Positions 6,789 through 8,353 of a stretch of 8,353 nt of DNA are shown here, in pieces. The first letter of the stretch is position 1. The number at the start of each line of letters is the position of its first letter. A program made the translations under genes and the position numbers. The notes under the pieces were generated by a model. That model saw nothing but the letters and a program-made list of their open reading frames with translations, was not told the origin of the DNA and searched no databases. The DNA is from Clostridiales bacterium (GTDB taxonomy: Bacteria > Bacillota > Clostridia > Oscillospirales > Oscillospiraceae): positions 1 to 8,353 of the forward strand of contig JAJBTD010000118.1 of assembly GCA_020861055.1 (NCBI GenBank), written 5' to 3'.

Positions 6789-6842
6789 AAGGTGACAATG
6801 GCGTCCCCTGAGAACAGGGAATCGTTGTCGCCTTCTTTGTTT
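6789..6842 (+). terminator. Terminator-like hairpin in the GSIII leader (candidate attenuator)
   Basis: Bases 6789-6801 (AAGGTGACAATGG) pair with 6822-6834 (TCGTTGTCGCCTT) over 13 pairs, three of them G-U. An apical hairpin CCCTG-AGAA-CAGGG sits at 6806-6819. The right arm is followed by the U-rich tail CTTTGTTT (6835-6842). It lies between the predicted promoter and the GSIII start and ends about 53 bases before the ATG, so it would cut off the GSIII message unless read through. The tail is U-rich but interrupted, so termination strength is uncertain. Confidence 0.6.
6791..6808 (+). promoter_or_regulatory. Candidate ANTAR-type hexaloop hairpin overlapping the GSIII terminator
   Basis: GGTGAC (6791-6796) and GTCCCC (6803-6808) pair through C-G, A-U and G-C, one U/C mismatch, then two G-C pairs. 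The loop is AATGGC (6797-6802), with A at position 1 and G at position 4. It uses the left arm of the terminator, so the two folds exclude each other. The loop shares AATGG with the gltB leader hairpin at 3185-3200. The mismatch makes this helix weaker than the gltB one, and no second hexaloop hairpin was found. Confidence 0.35.
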
Positions 6843-6899
6843 GTGCGGGCCTTTCGTCCAAAGTGCATACCAATTATCGAAAGGGTTGAGAAGAAATGA
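6798..6899 (+). CDS. Possible 33-residue leader peptide overlapping the GSIII start
   Basis: ATG at 6798 opens a frame of 33 codons ending in TGA at 6897-6899, which overlaps the GSIII ATG (6896-6898) as ATGA. AAAGG lies five bases before the ATG and could serve as a weak ribosome binding site. The peptide begins MASPENRESLSPSLFVRAF and ends in IERVEKK; I recognise no family. Its frame runs through the right arm of the terminator (6822-6834), so translating ribosomes would melt that stem and would arrive at the GSIII start (translational coupling). The start codon lies inside the hexaloop of the alternative hairpin. The frame may be fortuitous at this length. Confidence 0.3.
   Translation: MASPENRESLSPSLFVRAFRPKCIPIIERVEKK
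6850..6884 (+). repeat. Inverted repeat that could mask the GSIII ribosome binding site
   Basis: CCTTTCG (6850-6856) is complementary over seven bases to CGAAAGG (6878-6884), with a 21-base loop. The right arm contains most of the AAAGGG (6880-6885) that serves as GSIII ribosome binding site, ten bases before the ATG. Pairing could lower initiation. The long loop makes it a weak call. Confidence 0.3.
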
Positions 6900-8353
6900 A
6901 TATCAACGAGATTTTTGGAGCAAACGTGTTCAGCGTTTCCGTTATGAGGGAGCGCCTGCCCAAGAAGGTGTTCGCCGAGGTCACTGACGTGATGGAGAAC
7001 GGCGGACAGATCTCCATGGAGACCGCCGACGTGGTGGCCAACGCCATGAAGAACTGGGCCGTGGAAAAGGGCGCAACCCACTACACTCACTGGTTCCAGC
7101 CGCTGACCGGCTCCACCGCTGAGAAGCACGATTCCTTTATCACCTATCCCAAGGATGGCAAGACCCTCCTCCAGCTCTCCGGCAAGCAGCTGATCATGGG
7201 TGAGCCGGATGCGTCCTCCTTCCCCTCCGGCGGTCTGCGGGCCACCTCCTACGCCCGTGGCTATACCGCCTGGGACATCACCTCTCCCGCCTTCGTCAAG
7301 GAGTCCGGCTGCGGCGTGATCCTCTGCATCCCCACCGTGTTCATCTCCTACACCGGCGAGGCCCTGGATAAAAAGACTCCGCTGCTCCGCTCCATGGAGG
7401 CGCTGTCCACCCAGGCCATCCGCATTGTCCGCCTGTTCGGCAACACCACCGCCAAAAAGGTCACCGCTTTCGTCGGCCCGGAGCAGGAGTATTTCCTGGT
7501 GGACCGGGAGAAGTACCTGAAGCGGAAGGACCTGGTCTATGCCGGACGCACTCTGTTCGGCGCGCCTGCCCCCAAGGGCCAGGAGCTGGACGACCACTAC
7601 TTCGGCCAGATCCGGGAGCGGGTCGGCGAGTACATGAAGGACCTGGACGTGGAGCTGTGGAAGCTGGGCATCACCGCCACCACTCAGCACAACGAGGTGG
7701 CTCCCGCCCAGCATGAGCTGGCCCCGATCTACTCCACCGCCAATGTGGCTGTGGACCAGAACCAGCTGACCATGGAGACCATGAAGCGGGTCGCCACCCG
7801 TCACGGCCTGGTCTGCCTGCTCAACGAGAAGCCCTATGCGGGCATCAACGGCTCCGGCAAGCACAACAACTGGTCCATCGGCACCGACGAGGGGGAGAAC
7901 CTCTTCGAGCCGGGCGACGAGCCCATCCACAACCTCCAGTTCCTGCTGGTGCTCTCCTGCGTCCTGGCTGCTGTGGACGACCACGCCGACCTGCTCCGTG
8001 AGTCCGCCGCCGATGTGGGCAACGATCACCGTCTGGGCGCTCAGGAGGCGCCTCCCGCCATCATCTCCATCTTCCTGGGCGATCAGCTGGACGAGGTGGT
8101 GAACCAGATCCTGAAAGGTTCTGAGGACGCCGCGGCCGCCGAGTCCGCTCTGGATACCGGCGTCTCCACCGTCCCCGTTCTCCGGAAGGACGCCACCGAC
8201 CGGAACCGCACCTCTCCCTTTGCCTTTACCGGCAACAAGTTCGAGTTCCGTATGGTCGGCTCTCACGACTCCATCGCCTCCCCCAACACCGCCCTGAACG
8301 CCGTTCTGGCCGAAGCCTTCTGCACCGCTGCCGACGCCCAGGATAGAGAAGAT
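6896..8353 (+). CDS. glnN: Glutamine synthetase type III, N-terminal 486 residues; 3' end outside window
   Basis: This large GSIII-family glutamine synthetase also makes glutamine from glutamate, ammonium and ATP. It is unrelated in length to GlnA and is known from Bacteroides, clostridia and cyanobacteria. ATG 6896 follows AAAGGG by ten bases. Family hallmarks are MRERLPKKVF near the N-terminus, GATHYTHWFQPLTGSTAEKHD, GEPDASSFPSGGLRATSYARGYTAWD, EQEYF (196-200, metal-binding Glu), HNEVAPAQHE (265-274), GINGSGKHNNWS (316-327), NDHRLGAQEAPP (376-387) and DRNRTSPFAFTGNKFEFR (435-452). The frame is open to the right edge; the family is about 700 residues, so roughly two thirds is present. It is divergent from glnA and is preceded by an attenuator-like leader. 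Codon use matches its neighbours, so there is no sign of recent transfer. Confidence 0.96.
   Translation, partial: MNINEIFGANVFSVSVMRERLPKKVFAEVTDVMENGGQISMETADVVANAMKNWAVEKGATHYTHWFQPLTGSTAEKHDSFITYPKDGKTLLQLSGKQLIMGEPDASSFPSGGLRATSYARGYTAWDITSPAFVKESGCGVILCIPTVFISYTGEALDKKTPLLRSMEALSTQAIRIVRLFGNTTAKKVTAFVGPEQEYFLVDREKYLKRKDLVYAGRTLFGAPAPKGQELDDHYFGQIRERVGEYMKDLDVELWKLGITATTQHNEVAPAQHELAPIYSTANVAVDQNQLTMETMKRVATRHGLVCLLNEKPYAGINGSGKHNNWSIGTDEGENLFEPGDEPIHNLQFLLVLSCVLAAVDDHADLLRESAADVGNDHRLGAQEAPPAIISIFLGDQLDEVVNQILKGSEDAAAAESALDTGVSTVPVLRKDATDRNRTSPFAFTGNKFEFRMVGSHDSIASPNTALNAVLAEAFCTAADAQDRED

Larger units (their letters stand above)
6385..6895. other. Divergent intergenic region between glnA and the GSIII gene
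   Basis: This is 511 bases without a confident protein gene. Bases 6385-6555 are GC-rich and would be the structured glnA leader. Bases 6557-6597 hold the glnA promoter candidate with two dyads. Bases 6600-6700 are AT-richer, including an A-run at 6694-6700; I see no gene or clear site there beyond possible upstream promoter sequence. Bases 6704-6732 hold the GSIII promoter candidate, and 6739-6895 its attenuator-like leader with a possible 33-codon reading frame. Confidence 0.7.

Noticed and set aside
6764..8266. 500-codon minus-strand open frame antisense to the GSIII gene
   Set aside because: It is also in codon register with GSIII, which has clear family motifs throughout, so it is a shadow.
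1..8353. Mobile elements, CRISPR arrays, tRNA or rRNA genes
   Set aside because: No repeats, transposase motifs or RNA gene signatures seen; composition is even across the cluster.

Overview
The window is a nitrogen-assimilation cluster from what looks like a high-GC, Gram-positive, anaerobic Clostridia-type bacterium. An Oscillospiraceae relative is my best guess, not proven. The clues are strong GC-rich third-codon bias, a Bacillus/Clostridia-like type I glutamine synthetase (GSI), a second glutamine synthetase of type III (GSIII), diaminopimelate synthesis by DapL, and an ANTAR regulator directly downstream of glnA.

Layout. Four genes read on the minus strand, in the order glnA (5056-6384), ANTAR-domain regulator (4492-5022), dapL (3229-4455) and gltB (1-3108, its 3' end lies outside the window). 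The first three are spaced by 33 and 36 bases and look like one operon. Between dapL and gltB lie 120 bases holding a terminator-like hairpin. On the plus strand, divergent from glnA, a GSIII gene (glnN-like) runs from 6896 off the right edge. The 511-base divergent intergenic region (6385-6895) carries a candidate promoter for each side, a structured leader for glnA and an attenuator-like leader for the GSIII gene.

How the genes fit together. Glutamine synthetase makes glutamine from glutamate and ammonium. GltB is the large subunit of glutamate synthase and turns glutamine plus 2-oxoglutarate into glutamate. DapL spends glutamate as amino donor to make LL-diaminopimelate for lysine and cell wall. 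The ANTAR protein is an RNA-binding antiterminator candidate; its receiver-like domain has Gly where the phosphoacceptor Asp would be.

Most interesting signal. The gltB leader and the GSIII leader each contain a terminator-like stem whose 5' arm can instead fold into a small hairpin with the six-base loop AAUGGG or AAUGGC. Both have A at position 1 and G at position 4, as described for ANTAR-bound RNA hairpins. With the ANTAR gene in the same cluster, this suggests a local antitermination circuit controlling both ends of the GS/GOGAT system. I could not find the second hairpin of the usual ANTAR pair by eye in either leader. Other points worth a look are a Ser in place of the highly conserved flap Glu in the type I glutamine synthetase, and a 33-codon reading frame that crosses the GSIII terminator and overlaps the GSIII start as ATGA.
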